From Chamaea fasciata (taxonomy: Eukaryota; Chordata; Aves; Passeriformes; Sylviidae), in NCBI GenBank assembly GCA_029207755.1, contig JARCOQ010000001.1, positions 89,639,637-89,703,636 on the forward strand: a stretch of 64,000 bases of DNA, written 5' to 3'. The notes under the pieces were generated by a model, which was given only the letters and a program-made list of their open reading frames with translations, did no database searches and had not been told where the DNA came from. This document shows, piece after piece, positions 44,251-57,503 of this stretch. Each line of letters opens with the position of its first letter. Positions within the stretch are counted from its first letter, which is position 1. Position numbers and translations under genes: made by a program.

Positions 44251-46852
44251 CACAAAGTACATTTTTGGCAACGAACTGAACAGGGACGCAGATGTACTCT
44301 GACATTTGTTCAAAGCTACCTGTAGGCCCTTCATGGAGTATTGAAGGACAGAAAAGGCCTTTGTTATGAAGGCCTTCCTGTGAAGGAATTTTCACAGAGT
44401 TATGAAAATTCATCAGGGGATTTTAGGACTGTCAGTACACAAAATCATTTTGTTTCTTGCAAACAGAGATCACAAGGTAGAATCCCCAAGTTCTGGTCAT
44501 GGTTTTGCTTCTCCGGAATGTAACGGATGCTTCTTACAAGCACCCCTTTGCATCCTGACTTGCTTATCAGGGTCATCTTAGCAGGGGTCTACAGACAGAA
44601 TATGGCTACTACCAGCCGTAGTTTAGGTAAAGAAACCAAGTTGAATTTGGCCTCCTGTACCATGACCTGGATGCAGGATCTAAAATACCCTCACTGCAGT
44701 TTACTCTGTCTGTAAAGGCGTAGCAATTTCTCAGTAGTTGATATTTTCATTCCTTATTTCTGGGGTTTTTTTTCTGTAGATGAAGGTACAGTAATAGAGT
44801 ACCCGAAAATGTCCCTCTCATGGGCAATTCAGTGAGTGTCTCAGAAGGTACTGTATGTCTTTGCATGTGAGCTGTGGGAGTACCGTGTTTGCCAGAAACA
44901 AGGTGAGCCAGCTGTCGAGCTGTCTTCACAGTCTAGAGAGGTGTTAGATCTGGCAGTGCAATGGCGTAACCTTCTGCTGTTCTGGTGATGTCCACCTCAT
45001 TCCCTGCTCTTGCCAGAGGCTTGCCTTGGGCTGGAGACTGTTCCATATGCATTAAGGCAAGAGCGCTGAGTCCTCCAAAAATTAAGTTTACTAGAGACCA
45101 CTTATGTTTAAAGGGAGAAGAGCGGTGACTCCTGCTTGCCGCTACTTGTCAGGCAGCCCTCTGAACCTGTGTTAGATTTATTGCACTTATCTGCGAGCAA
45201 ACCCTATGCACCAGTGACAGCAGCATTTATGTGCCATTTGCACAGCAGTGAAGTAGGAGACAGCATGACACTTAAATTAGCATTCTGCTCATTGATAGGT
45301 AAGGACAGATGCTATCGTGTGTAGTAAACCCTTCCTGCATCTGCTCCGTTGTAGGATGCTGTGGGTAGTGTTGTAATACGGCTGAAGGACCTGCAAAGTC
45401 ATACCAGATAAATCTGGTTAATAGCAGTGGCTCAGCCCACCTTTCCTTTGGGTGTGTGCCATGTTAGACAGTATTTCCAGAGGGAGACCAGCAGGCTTAG
45501 ATCCAGTGGGTGCAGAGATGGACTTTGGGGATGAGTGTATGATTTCAGGGAAAAGATCCCCTGGGGATTGTACAAGTCATCATGCACTTAAGAGATCACT
45601 GCTATCACCTGTGCGTTTCTGAATAACAGAGCAGAAGTGCTCTTGGTCATGCAGGTGGACAGGTTCTTGAACACCTTCTGCCAGTGTGTTGACATGGGTA
45701 AGTTATTCTGGTGGGGCTGACATCGACTTTGTACATTGTATTATGGTGAAAGTCTTCTTGCTTCTGTGTTCCCAGAGGTAGTTCGTACTTGCCTTGATTT
45801 TGCCCTTATTATGTCCTTTTTTGCAATTTATGCCCACTTGTGCATTTGGGTTTAGACACAGGTAAAATATCCTCGGATCATAGTTAGATTGCAAGGAGAA
45901 AATAAACACAAAGTTGCATGCACAGCTTCGTTTTAATTTTAGGAAAAGAGTTTGGAACATCTGAGAGTAAAATCTAGTGCAGAATGTTTAGATTTTAAAA
46001 ATATATATATTCTTTGCTTGACTTGCCTTTGAGCATTTTGTTAAAAGTACTAAAAGAACTCTTTTAATGTAGCATAAAAATTGATTGTTTCTTGCCAGGA
46101 GGGATCGTCTTCAATCTTCAGATACTAAAGACTTCATGAGAACCACAAGAAGAATATCTTCTTGAATCATTTACATTTTTCCCCTTTTGCAGGCTTATGT
46201 AACCATGCAGAAAATCTAATAATAAGTGTGCTATTAGTATCCAGTGTGGCACCTTCTGGAAAGTGAGGTGTCATGTTATTACAAATAATGGTGCAGAAAT
46301 GTTGTAAATGTGGAGAGCTTCCGTATGTGGCTTATTTGAGTAATCTTTATCAAAAAAGACCTTGGGCTAATTGAATCAGTCTTTGCCTCTGATTTACTAT
46401 TCTATCTTATTGTTCGAGGGAGGAAGAGCCTGGCTGCTTGCTTTTGTTTCTGTGAAGTCTGGCATGCTATTAATGGTGTTGGAAGGAATAGGCTAGTAGC
46501 AGTATTGAGAAACCAGGTGTCTTGTGGTCTCTTATTTTTACATATGTGCCTATCTCTTCTTTTTTCACCCACCCACAGGCTCTGGAGGTTTAAACCTGAC
46601 CTGCAAGCATCTTTTTCAGTTCTCTTGAGCAGGGATTGTCAGTCTTGACAAACACTCTCAGAGGCAAGGCTACCAGGTGATGTGCTTGTACAACCTTACT
46701 TCTGGTGAGTTCAAACTCAGTTTGGCACGGGACTGTAGGCTTTACTTGAATATGGGCAGGCTACTCAGCAGCAGGAGGCAGCCTGCAGGGTCTTTTCTTC
46801 TATTACAAGTGACTGTCTTTTCTATTGCAAGCAACTCCTTTATTTATTTTTT

Positions 46853-46865
46853 GGGGGGAGGGGGG
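46853..46865 (+). other. Two adjacent G6 runs
   Basis: GGGGGG, A, GGGGGG. Each run can be split to give four G tracts, so a compact G-quadruplex is possible but not of the canonical loop type. Confidence 0.4.
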
Positions 46866-47230
46866 CTGTTTCTGTCACCCTCACACTCTGCCAGCAGCAA
46901 TACCTACACCCAGAGCCTCACCCACTTTTGCAGCAACCACAGAGTGATCACTCTATAGGCGTTTCCCTGCCTGCTGGCATCTCTTCACCTGGGTTTGTGC
47001 AAATTGCACACTTAGTTGTTTCTCCAGGTGAATATTTAGAGTATAAGTCTCTTCCTCTGTGATTGTTACCATGTGCCTTGAAGACACAATAAAAAACTGT
47101 AGTAATGAAAAGCGTGATACTACTTTTGTGTAAATTGCCTCTCTAACTTGACCCTTGAAAGAAGGGAGAGTATAAGAATGTTCTTGATGGCATATCCCTG
47201 CTCCTGGAGTGTCAGTGTGCTTTTCTTACC

Positions 47231-47245
47231 AAAAAAAAAAAAAAA
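47231..47245. repeat. A15 homopolymer tract
   Basis: Fifteen A's followed by CCAAAC. No retroposed body recognised on the left. Confidence 0.85.
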
Positions 47246-50200
47246 CCAAACATGTAGAACATTGCCCTAGTCACCAAAACAAACTCCTGAAACCTCTAGG
47301 TGTTGTCAAATGTCAGTGCTCATGGATGCTTATCTTCAGACCTTCTGTTGTTTACTCAGGGATGGAGTCCCTCGTGAATATCCACCCTGGGTTTGCTCAG
47401 CAGTGCTGCCTGGCACAGCTGGGTGTCTCATGGCTGCAGCCTCCATGGAGAGGTGCTGCTTAGGGGCATGGGCCATGCCATTCCCCCTGCTTGTGTCTTG
47501 CCAGTGAGTGGGGCAGTACCTTGGGAGCCCTGCTGTGGTCATCCCACAGCCTGTCTCACTCAGTCACAGGCATTTATTCTTAAAGAGGCCGACAGTCCCA
47601 GGCTTAACAGCATGTTTAAATGTGGCCCAAGGAACAAGGGATGTAACTGCAACCTTACCAATATTGTCCCAAAGCAGTTTGGAGTAACCAGTGCTTTGGG
47701 CATGCAGGCTTTGCAAGGTGATGATTGCTAAGGGATGATTTGGGATAGGAGGTGACCCGACCATTGCCATCAATGACTTTCATGAGCAATAAGTCACTGA
47801 AAAAAAGCTGGGTTGTTTGCTGTAATCTAGCGTGAAACAGCTGAGGAAGATAGTGCATTTTCCAAAAGCATTCAGTACCCTGCATCAGCGTAAGAATTCC
47901 AGCTTGGGATATTGAATGTATCTGTTATTGTACCAGCTGATAGAGTTCAGTTACGTGTAAAAGACTGTGCACAGTGTAACTCTCCAGGGTTGGTTTACTG
48001 TCATTTCCTCTTGTGTGTTTTCTTAGACAATTTAGTGTTTTTTGCCTAATCCTGCGAGTTACTGAGCACCATGAAATCCCATTAAAGCCAGTGCATTCAG
48101 CTCCTTGACGAATTGTAACTTTATTTGATGCAGGTTGTGGTAGTGCTTTGGCAATAGAAATAAAGCTATTTTTAAAGGTTGCTGTGTTGTAAGCTTTTAT
48201 AAAGCTGTGCTCACATAATGGATCTTTCTTAAATCTGTGCTTCTCCCTGCTAATCCTGGAGACTTATTTCTTCCCTCTTTGGTGTTCTTGCTTTGATTTT
48301 TTCTTTTTCCTTAATAATGTATTTTTTTTCATGGCTTCTCCTAGTTCCTTAGCTTTGCAGACCTTCTCCTACTTGGGTGGGTCTTTTTATATCTTTGTTA
48401 GCTGGGAATTGTTTTCCAGCAGTGGTAACTGTAGGACTCCTGAGGTCTCTGCCACTTGAAATGCTCATTCAGAACCATACTGGATAATTTCCTGGCCCAT
48501 TTCCCTCCTGTTTTACTTCTAAACAGGCGATAACTTTGCTTACAGAAGCTGGGGTGGTTGATGCCAGCCTGAAGGAGGGCTGTATTCACAGGCCAGTAAC
48601 ACGGTGGGAGGGCTGAGCTGAGTGACCATGAAGCTCTACACTCACACTAACACAGAGGGAAGCCATTAAAGTCTTCAGATCTAGAGCCCACGCCAATCTT
48701 GAACCCTTCTTGGGAAAGCTTGGATTTTTCTGTTTAGAAGCCATTTAGCATAAGGTATTTGTACCATTGTCTTATGTTTCATTTCACTTTGTTTTCATGA
48801 GAAGCATTGCAACTTTACCTCAAAACTATCCTTCAGAAGCCATTTGGAGGCTTCTCCAAGGTACTTCTTTGAGAAGAAAGCTGACTGTGAAAGCTAGGCA
48901 ATAGAAATTGTTCTGCTGAACTGGCAAAGCCATTTTCCAGTGTCCAGTCTGTGTAAAACTGTCTTTTTGGGGAAACCTCTTGGGACAGCATTGCGTTCCT
49001 TTCCTGTAGTTGTTACGTACAGGCCTTTATATTGCAGATGCATGGCTGTGCATGTGTTTGTGCCATGGGGAGCTTAGTGGTGGAAGTGAACAGTGGCACT
49101 TCTGCAAGGAAAGAGCCAGGCCCTCGAATGCTGGAGGGAAAGCATTGTACTCCATCGTATTTCTTCTGTTGCTTGGGTTTTGTCCTTTCTGCTCCATGGT
49201 TAGGCTTTATTGGCAAGAGGAGTGTGAGGTCAAGGCTGTGCTGTTTATTTTGCTTCTCATCTAACTGAAAAATTCAGCCTTGCTTCTCAAGGCAGCCTGC
49301 CAGAGACCAAACTTAACGGTCAGTGTTTTAATTTAAGTGACACCAGCCATTAGGCGAGCGGCGTGAAGGCAGTGGTTGGTCAGCCCTTCCTTCCAGTGGT
49401 TTGCTGTATATCCAAGGCTATCCACCCCTTGCTCGCAGACAGTGCATGGCTGGCCAGTGGCCAGAGGGCAGCTCTGTGCCAGGAGACCTCAGACTTAGCC
49501 GTGCATCCACGCCCGTTGTGGGAAAGGAGCTCCTCTGTGGTGGTGTGGGGATTCCGTGTTGAGTTTTCTGAGGATACGCAGGCCTGTCCATGCGGCTCTG
49601 GGATAGGCTGGGGGCACTGATTTAGGTTCAAGGCTGTTTTTCCAAAAATATAAGTACAAGAACTTTGATCGTACATCAGAAGCAGAGGCGTCTCACAAAG
49701 CACTTGTCTTTTAACCCGGTTGTGTTTCTGTGTTGAGAAGATGGCGTGAGACTTGCCATGTGATGGTGCCATGAGCAGCACTGTGCGCCGGGAGCTCACG
49801 ATCGCCGCTTGGAAGCTGTGGGGAGGAGCAGCAGGCTCCTTCCCTTCATGGCTTTCACAAATAAGAGCTTTTTTGGTACTTGGTGATCATCACATTCCCT
49901 CTCCCGTGACAGGGAAGGAGGCTGCTCCCCTTTCAGCCTCTCCCACTCGTAAGCTGTTTATTCACATTAAGTGGTGAGGAGGCTGGATCAGCCATACTTC
50001 TCTGGTGTCCTTAGTTAACACAAGGCTCTGACAGTTGTATCTCTGATTATTCTCTCACCATTCCTACCTTTTAAAAATATTTTTCTTTAATTACTGCTTT
50101 GTTGGCTCTGTAATACTGTACCGGCATCCAAAGGTGCATTTTAAAGAAGAGATGTGAGGCTGCAGGGGACTGAGCTGATCATTTTGAGTCTGAGAATGGG

Positions 50201-53200
50201 ACCTGTGATGCATGTTTTCTGAGGCCTACGTGGATAGTTGAATTAAATTAATGCTTTTGTGATAAACTTTTCTTTCAAACTAATCAATTGTGTGAAAGCA
50301 GGGAGTAAGCTGTATAGCAAGCTGAATGGTGAGAAAGACACAGCTGTTGCCTCTTTCTGTTGCAATGCTATTAATGTGCACTTCAAGACTATATCCCGGT
50401 CCAAGTGTTTCTAGATTCTTTGCTTTGTTTCATTGCCCTTTCTTAAAGGTGGCTCAGAAAAGAGGCCCATAGGCAGAAGGCATCAGGAAAATGGAACAGG
50501 GAAGCAATGCTGTGCAGCTGTCCCAAGACCTGTGCTGTCCCTGCAAATTACACTCTGGATCTTCTTGTGGGAAGCAGGTACAGCTGTGGTTGTGAATCAA
50601 CATGCTGCTGGATGCCACACAGAGTCAAATGGTGACTATGGGGCTTGTAGAACCCAGTGCTTCTGTGCACCAGGCTGAGAAGGCAGGGCAGGCTGCCTGC
50701 TGGTAGAGAAGCAGGAAGCCCTGCTCCAGCAACATCAAGTTCCTGCCTTGTTTGCTCTAATAGTTATTTTTCCAAAGACCTGTAAAAGTTGAATTCCCTT
50801 TTAGTTTCGCTTGATCATTACCTGTGCTTTAGAAAATAAAAAATTGCTTGAGTTCCACCTCAGGTGAGGAGCAGCTTGAGCTGTACACTCCCAGGCACAC
50901 CGTGGCCTGTACAGCCACAGTGGGACGGACAGCATTAGGCAGCTGCAGCCCCATGCAGCAGGATGGGTACATCCATAGGTTTGCTGTCTGCTGGGCTTTG
51001 GGAGGTGAGTTTTGGATAGGAAGCAGGTGAGAGGGAGGCAAATCTGGAAGAAGTCTGGCGCTGTAGGAGACAGCAGAGGTTTTCCCTGATCTTCTGCATA
51101 GACTTCAGGTACAGTGAGCTTTATGTTACTCACTGACCATCATCAGCTCTGTGAGCCCAAGGGGAAGGGACCTGGCTAGGGGACACAAAAAGTGAGGTGG
51201 GATATACAGTACTGCCCTGAGAGTGTGAAGCTGTTCTTGTCAGCCAGGGACGAGCTGGCTGCACAAAGACCTAATTTCACTGACTCCTTGCATCAGGACC
51301 AATAGTATTTGCACTGCCTCACTGGTGGGAGGTTATGGTCGAGGCTGATTCTTGCCTTGTTTTCCTGAACCTATGAACTATCCCTTTGCAAAGGGAAGGG
51401 GAACAATGAGCAGGGGTGTGGCAATGCTTTCTTCACCAGTGCACTTCGCAGGAAAAAAATGTTATCCGTGTGTGAGGTCTGGACTCCCCAGTCGCTGCAG
51501 AGGATGTCATGGGTGGTAACACTTCCTACATCTATTCTCTGTTGCTAATGGCCACAGTTCCATCATGCACAAGCATGACCCCTCTGGGGCAACAAAAAGC
51601 TAGTCTTCTGTCCCTTTAGCTGTCAGCAATGGGATTTTTTTAAACTTTTGGTTTGCTTTATCATTGTTTTCTCCATGAATTTAGAGAACACAGGCTTTCT
51701 CTAGTCCCTGTATACTTGGTGTGTGGAGCACATATGTATGTTGTCTGTTTATCTGTCTCTTGAATCAGTAATTTAGAGCAGGGACAGGTTTGTGGCACAG
51801 CTGTATGAATTCAAGGGGGGAAAAACAGTGCTATTTGCCTCATGTTTTCTATTTTCATTCTGCACTGCTTAGCCAAAACTTTTTCACCTTCTAGGTGTCT
51901 TCCATCCATGAGGGGAAGGTTCCAGGAACCTTCTTTCTTCTATCTGTCCATAAAACTGGGAAGCCCTGAGATAAATGAGCATAGAGCATTTTACATCCAT
52001 CATTTGTCCTGTTTTCTCACTTGGTATGGCTTGGAAGTGGCAGCTGTGGTCAGGCTAAAGATGAAAGGTTTTGTGCCTTGTGCATGAACCTGATTTCTGT
52101 CCATGGCTTCATAATCTCTGCTGCTTTTTCCTTTCTACAAAAGTAGGCCTTATTTTTCTGCTGTGTGTGGATCCAAAACTATCTGGAGGAAAAATACAGT
52201 TGTCGGGACATGTCACCCCCATGGCTGTTAGCTCTGCAAGATATGCCTTTGCTATTCATCACTCCGTGATGAGTACAGGGATAGTTTGACAGTACTTCTC
52301 TTCATCTCACTTCCCAGGAAATCAATTTGACTTGCTAATTTGAATTCTAAAATCTGAAACAATAAACAGCTCCTGCCTTGTACTGGATAGTGGGGGGAAA
52401 TGAGCATCTTGTCCACGTGGTGATGCGGGAGGCGATCGACAGAAGGACGACTTCAGCCAAGCAGTCTGGAGGTAGCACAATTAATTTGTTTTCTTCCCTG
52501 ATCTATGAATCCTCTTGGTCACCAGAGCATTGAGACCTTCAGCTGCACACCTTCAGTGTGCTGGGTCTGCCCTTGAGCACTCCTGTGACTGCCTGACCCC
52601 CAGGGCTTCACTCCTCACTTATCGCAAGTGCCTGTGGTCCTGCACCTCGCTGTCCCCAGAAACAGCTCTGTAGCTTCAAAAGGTGGTGACTGCAAGCCTG
52701 GGATCTCCATAATTTATGCTCCCTACGCAAACAAACATGCATATGCCATTCACACTCCCGGTGTATTAATAGTGACAGAGCAACATGTGTTTTCCACAAG
52801 AGCAAGACACCTGTTGAGGTTGTTCAGGGTCACGGAGCACTGCAGTGATGCTTTGCTGCTTTCTGCAGACTCCAGCATGTGTTGAGGAGAGAGGGAATGG
52901 TTTTTATTAGGCCAAAAAAAGCTACCAAAGGGAAATTATCCAGACATCCAGACCTGGCAAGTCCTCTCACTGGATTCATGTGTGCAGCCCAAGAAGGAGG
53001 ACAGATCAAGGAGCTGAGGTTGTTGCGTGTTTTAGTCTAAATCTGGCATTTGTGATAAGGTAAATGAAAAGTCTCCTAGCAACTGAGGTCAGTATTTATC
53101 CTGTGGTATGTACAGCACTCCCCTGCAAGGTGCTGCACTGAGAAATATATTTTGTCCCACAGGTGCCTCATCTGCAAGTCTGAAGCCACTGTTGCAGTCA

Positions 53201-54100
53201 CTCTCATTTTATAGGCTAGAAATGGATTTTAATTAAAGTTCCTCTGATATTGTTTAAAAATTATCAGATCCTCAGTCACTGGACAAGTAACTGAAGGGCA
53301 CAAAGGCTGCCCTTGTTTGCATCATGTGAAACAACATGAACCAAACTTTGCCTGATATTAAGAGGCACTGAAAGCAGCCCCTAGTAAATCTAAGCAGTTT
53401 ATGTATTCTCCCTCCTTCAGTGGCATTTGGGTCTCAGATGCTCTTAGATGCAGGTTTCACATACATGATCCTTCACAGATTTCCTTTTTGCAGAGTAGTC
53501 TAGAGCCCCTAGAGAAACAGGTGTGGGCTGACCTTGCAGAAAAGAAGAGAAGCAATGTCCCATGTGTTTAACCCTAGGCACCTTAGCAGTGGTTATAAAC
53601 TGGAAAGCCATTTCTCTCTGAAACATATCAGCTGGGAAAGGAGCCTCATCCATGCCTCCTGGATCTGATTCACCACCTAAGGGGATCAGAGCACTTGTAA
53701 GGGGCTAGATAGAAAAGGGAGAGCAGGATGTGCAGCCAACTTCTTCCCACAAGACACCAATATTTGGAGCTCTGTCTGTTTAGGATACTGGGCCAGGTAA
53801 GATGTGAAGAAACTGAGAGGAAGTTGCTTGGTACACTCCACCTGCTAATGCATAGAGTTTTGGAGAATTTTACACAGGAATTTATGGTAATCCTATTGGC
53901 AGTGCCATCAATGACACTCTGTTCTTGCAGAGGTGCACAAAGGGAAAGGCATGGCCAGTGGAGGGCAGGCAACAGGCTGAAGGAGTGGAAATTTTCTCCA
54001 GGGTCTATGAATCTCCTGTGGACTCAAGCTTTCACTTCTAATTAGGGGCTTCGGCTGAAAGACTGAGAACTCTCAGGTCCCTAAACAGGCTCTCTTAGCC

Positions 54101-54160
54101 TTCTTGTTTGTTTTGTTTGGTTTGTTGGTTTGTGTGTTTTTCCTTGATTTTGTTTTACTG
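54101..54160. repeat. T/G-rich low-complexity tract
   Basis: TTGTTTGTTTTGTTTGG-type units, then a short TGTGTG run. Low-complexity sequence that is not a clean microsatellite. Confidence 0.7.
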
Positions 54161-55379
54161 GGAGGGACAAGATTTGACCTGCCGAAATTCTGTTGTTTTA
54201 AGGTAATAGTCCAGGCCTTGCAGAAAATTTTGATGTTTGTGTTTTTGATGTTTCTGCAATTTATAAATGCAGATCATCTTTTAGTTCTCCACGATTGAAT
54301 TATACAAATGAAAACTTTACTGCTAAACAAAAGGGAAACTTACCAGGTAAACCCAAGAGAAAGAATTAAGAAACCAGATTAAGAGAATTACATTCTTTGT
54401 CATTTCCATTCTTTACTCGTGTGCCCATTAGAATGGGCACAGAATACATTCTTTATATCCCAGAGCCTGGAGTAGCTTTGAAAGGATAGCTGTGGGCACA
54501 GATGTATGCCCTGCATTCCTCATTGTGTTTTCCATTGTGGCAATCCCTGCTGGTGTTTTCTATTCCCGAGTTTTATCAATCTGAGCAGGTCTGTTCCTGA
54601 GGCTCTGCTGAAAGTCAAAAGGGTGAAAGAACGTTGTGTCTACGGAAGTGTCAGAAGATTTTCCAACGTGCTGTGGATCATTAATTTGGTTTCAAAGACG
54701 TGTTTTATACTTCGGGATTTTACAAAGCAACTACATGGAGGATTTTTTTGCTATGGGCAAGGCATGTTTCCCACAAGGTAGCCTCGTAAAGCATTTTCCC
54801 CGCTAACAGGATTGCAGACAAATAGTTTCTTGCCTTTATCCTCCTGTTTTATCTCTGTTCTCCCCTAGAACCCCCTCTTAATTCTTTGGTTGCTCCTTGG
54901 GGTGACATAAGGACAGTGAACCCGAAGTGGGAGATGAAAGAAAAGTAGTGTTAAAACAAACTAAAGCTGGAATGATCTGCCAGGACTGGGGAGATAATCC
55001 ATGTGATTGGGGTAATTTCACAAACATCAGGGGACAAAGTTCAGGGGTAAAATCTATTGTTAATGAATCTGAAAGACAGCACTGCCGTGAAAGTATTGAG
55101 TCAGTCAGAAACTGCTGGAGTTTTCTACTGAGTGAGTTTTCAGTGACATCATCACCAGTATTATTATGAGAAAACAGAATATCAGAAATTATTTTTCAGT
55201 TTTAGGGGTTTAAAATACGTGGTTTTTCTGTTAAAGTCAGTTGAATAATGACACAGTATGGTGTGCAAGGGAACACTTCCTTTTAAAGATTACTTTTGAT
55301 GATGGATAAAAATTAACTCTTTCTGTTACTTTGCATGAAGGTGTGTTTTTTAGAGTTTTTTGTGGTTTGGTGGCAATTC

Positions 55380-55406
55380 TTTTTTTTTTTTTTTTTTTTT
55401 TTTTTT
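55380..55406. repeat. T27 homopolymer tract
   Basis: Twenty-seven T's preceded by GGTGGCAATTC. No target duplication or retroposed body is visible on the right side, so not called as a poly(A) tail of a - strand insertion. Confidence 0.9.
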
Positions 55407-55727
55407 CCTGGATGGCTCATGCCAGAGCACTTTAAAGCTTGGAAGAACATTAAATAGAGTAGTGGTGAGGGTAATGACTGAAATTCACTGCTGGTAACTG
55501 AAATGGTAGCAGCTTCCAGCTGTCCACACCCCAACTCCTTCCTATCCCCTCAGCCTGTTTTGCTGATGTTTCAAAGAGGATACGTGCCTTTTCCTCAACA
55601 CAACAGTTTTCAGTGTGACCTTTTAATGCAGACTGCTGCCAGCGCCAGTTTGAAGCATCCCCTAAAGAACTCAGAGTATTTGTTCCCATCTGTGAAGTGA
55701 AAGTCATAAAAAGAGTTCTTACTCTGC

Positions 55728-55875
55728 TGGGGCACAATGAGGTTAAGTCATTAAAATTTAGAATAGATTTCTTGTGTTTTAAAGATATGGATACATGTTG
55801 TTGCCCTGTGAGCAAATGGAGAGTTGGAAGCAGGATTTGAGAGTCCACAGTCTAACCACTGAGTCATTCCTTCCC
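55728..55875 (+). mobile_element. MIR-type SINE remnant, interrupted
   Basis: GGGGCACAATGAGGTTAAGTCA at 55731-55752 matches the MIR 'gaggcacagagaggttaagt' core. After an AT-rich stretch, GTTGCCCTGTGAGC, GGAAGCAGGATTTGAGAG, CACAGTCTAACCACTGAGT and CATTCC follow the MIR 3' part (ttgcccaag, gccgggattcgaac, ctcttaaccactatgct). The AT-rich interval suggests an insertion or a poorly preserved middle. Just upstream, CCCATCTGTGAAGTGAAA (55686-55703) fits the reverse strand of the same family, so a second antisense fragment may be present. Confidence 0.5.
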
Positions 55876-56130
55876 AGGAGAAATTATTTCAAGTGCAGGG
55901 ATTAAATTAAAGAAAAACGGACACAGGCATGACAAGATAAATATCAATAGCAAATACCAGAAAATAAAGCAAAAACTATCCCCTAGAGATACCAAGGTTC
56001 TGTAAACATTTTTGTTCAGTTCTGCCCTTTCTGTGGAAAGGTTGGTTTTCTCTGAAAACCCAGTCTGCAGTACTACATCACATGAAGCAGTTAAGGAAAA
56101 TAAGTATTTGTTGTGTATGTTTATTCACTT

Positions 56131-56237
56131 AAAAACCCAAACCAAACAAAAAAACCTACGAAGAAAAAACCACCGTCAAAACAACCAACCAACCAACAAA
56201 ACAAGAACAACAGCAAAAAAACCAACAACAACCAAAA
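56131..56237. repeat. A/C-rich tract with (AACC)n
   Basis: About 105 bases of A runs, AAC/AACC units and short C pairs, including CAACCAACCAACCAACA. Low-complexity tract; the Lys/Asn/Thr-rich frames across it are artefacts. Confidence 0.85.
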
Positions 56238-56966
56238 TGTACTCTATCCAGCAAGTTTACAACATGGATCAGTCACAACCTCTCTGGCTTCCCAGGAAAT
56301 GGGTCTGTCACTTTGCTGCTGTAGTAATGCACAGTGTACTAGGTCCGGCTGCTGCTTGGATAAAGTTGCTTGGCTGCCCAGAGATCAGTTAACAAGTTCA
56401 TTGCAGTGAACTCACTGCAAAGCACTGGGATTCACAGTCTCTGCCAATTTAAATGCTATTTTTCTCTCCCCCACTCCCTTAGCTGTGGCTTGGCACAGCA
56501 GTAACCATGTCTAGAGTCTCAGTGGCCCAGTTCATCAGAGAATGTAAGCTTGCCTTCCCAACAAAGCTACTTAATGTTCTCAGTGTTTGGACTTTAAGCA
56601 GACTGGTTTCCCATGGTTTGACATTAATAAGCACTCGACTGGAATTTTAGGTCCACAGCTAGAGGAACAGTGGCCTTGATTGCTACTCAAATGAGCCTAA
56701 GTCACTTGGTCAGCAATTTTGTGCACAGAGATACCCAGTGACTGGATCTGTATCAAAAACACTGTGTTTTGGCACTGGCAAAGGTATCTACTAAGGAAAA
56801 GAAATCATTGCTAGATAAGGAAACTATGTAAAAATTAAAGTTGAGTGTTTATACTTCTAAGGACTGCTATTTACTTTTATAGATTTGTTTATATGAGTTT
56901 TGAGGACAACTGCATTTTTATCATATGAATCTACCCAACTCCCAACTAACTCCCCTAGAAAAATTC

Positions 56967-57503
56967 CTAAGAGTTTTGCTTATGGCTGTTAAAAAAAGAA
57001 ATAATAATTTTTAAAAAAGACAGGGTGGAGCAGTTTAAGAGATGGTGTGGCTGTGCAAGGTTTTGTTTACTTTTCCACCAAAGATTAAGTAGTGGTAAAT
57101 TATGCCGTACATAGGGAACAAACATAACCAATGCTATGAAATGGAGATATAACCATGTTTTGAACAGTTTTAAAGATGCGCAGAAGTTACCGTCCCCTGC
57201 TTGTACTATTAATACACTGACTTTCTTCCTCATACAGTTGTTTCCCACACATAAGTTGAAGTTACTGTCTATAAGATACCATATTCCATGCAGTTTTCTT
57301 TTGGACAGTGGATTTCCATCTGTTACATTATTCCTAGGACCAACATTAATGACATCGTGATCGTAAGATACAGAGATGTAGTTTATATGTAGAAGTGTTA
57401 CACTCTCCTGGAAGACCATGTTTGTGGCCCAGCAGCTAGAAATGTCTTGATGCTGTGAAAGAAAAGCTTTTTCTGGGGGTAAAACCTCCCAGGGTATCAT
57501 CAC
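56967..57503 (-). other. Longest open frame in the window, unidentified
   Basis: A 178-codon frame on the - strand, ATG to stop, in AT-rich sequence where stops should be frequent. No family is recognised. Residues 45-110 have a balanced composition with NVTDG (a glycosylation-type sequon) and a few cysteines; the last 60 residues are hydrophobic (LYLHFIALVMFVPYV). I see no upstream acceptor or promoter. In about 64 kb over six frames one frame of this length is not surprising, so I list it only as an open frame. Confidence 0.1.

Larger units (their letters stand above)
44251..55379. other. Unique sequence, no gene seen
   Basis: About 11 kb without a supported gene or a confident transposon. 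Short frames on both strands, the longest 139 codons at 49380-49799 (-), carry no recognisable domain. Minor items include an A15 tract, two adjacent G6 runs at 46853-46865, the odd-length palindrome TGTGCAAATTGCACA at 46996-47010 and a T/G-rich tract at 54101-54160. A faint MIR-like string at 53798-53836 is too short to call. Confidence 0.5.

Noticed and set aside
50833..50863. 31-nt segment between CTGTGCTTTAG and CTCAG|GTGAGG
   Set aside because: The donor is strong but the acceptor lacks a real pyrimidine tract, and the length is not in frame.
53798..53836. MIR-like string (AGATGTGAAGAAACTGAGAG, GAAGTTGCTTGG)
   Set aside because: Fewer than 40 bases and no flanking MIR blocks; could be chance.
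55380..55406. T27 as a poly(A) tail of a - strand retroposon
   Set aside because: No body or target duplication recognised; the nearby MIR-like piece begins over 300 bases away and has its own ends.
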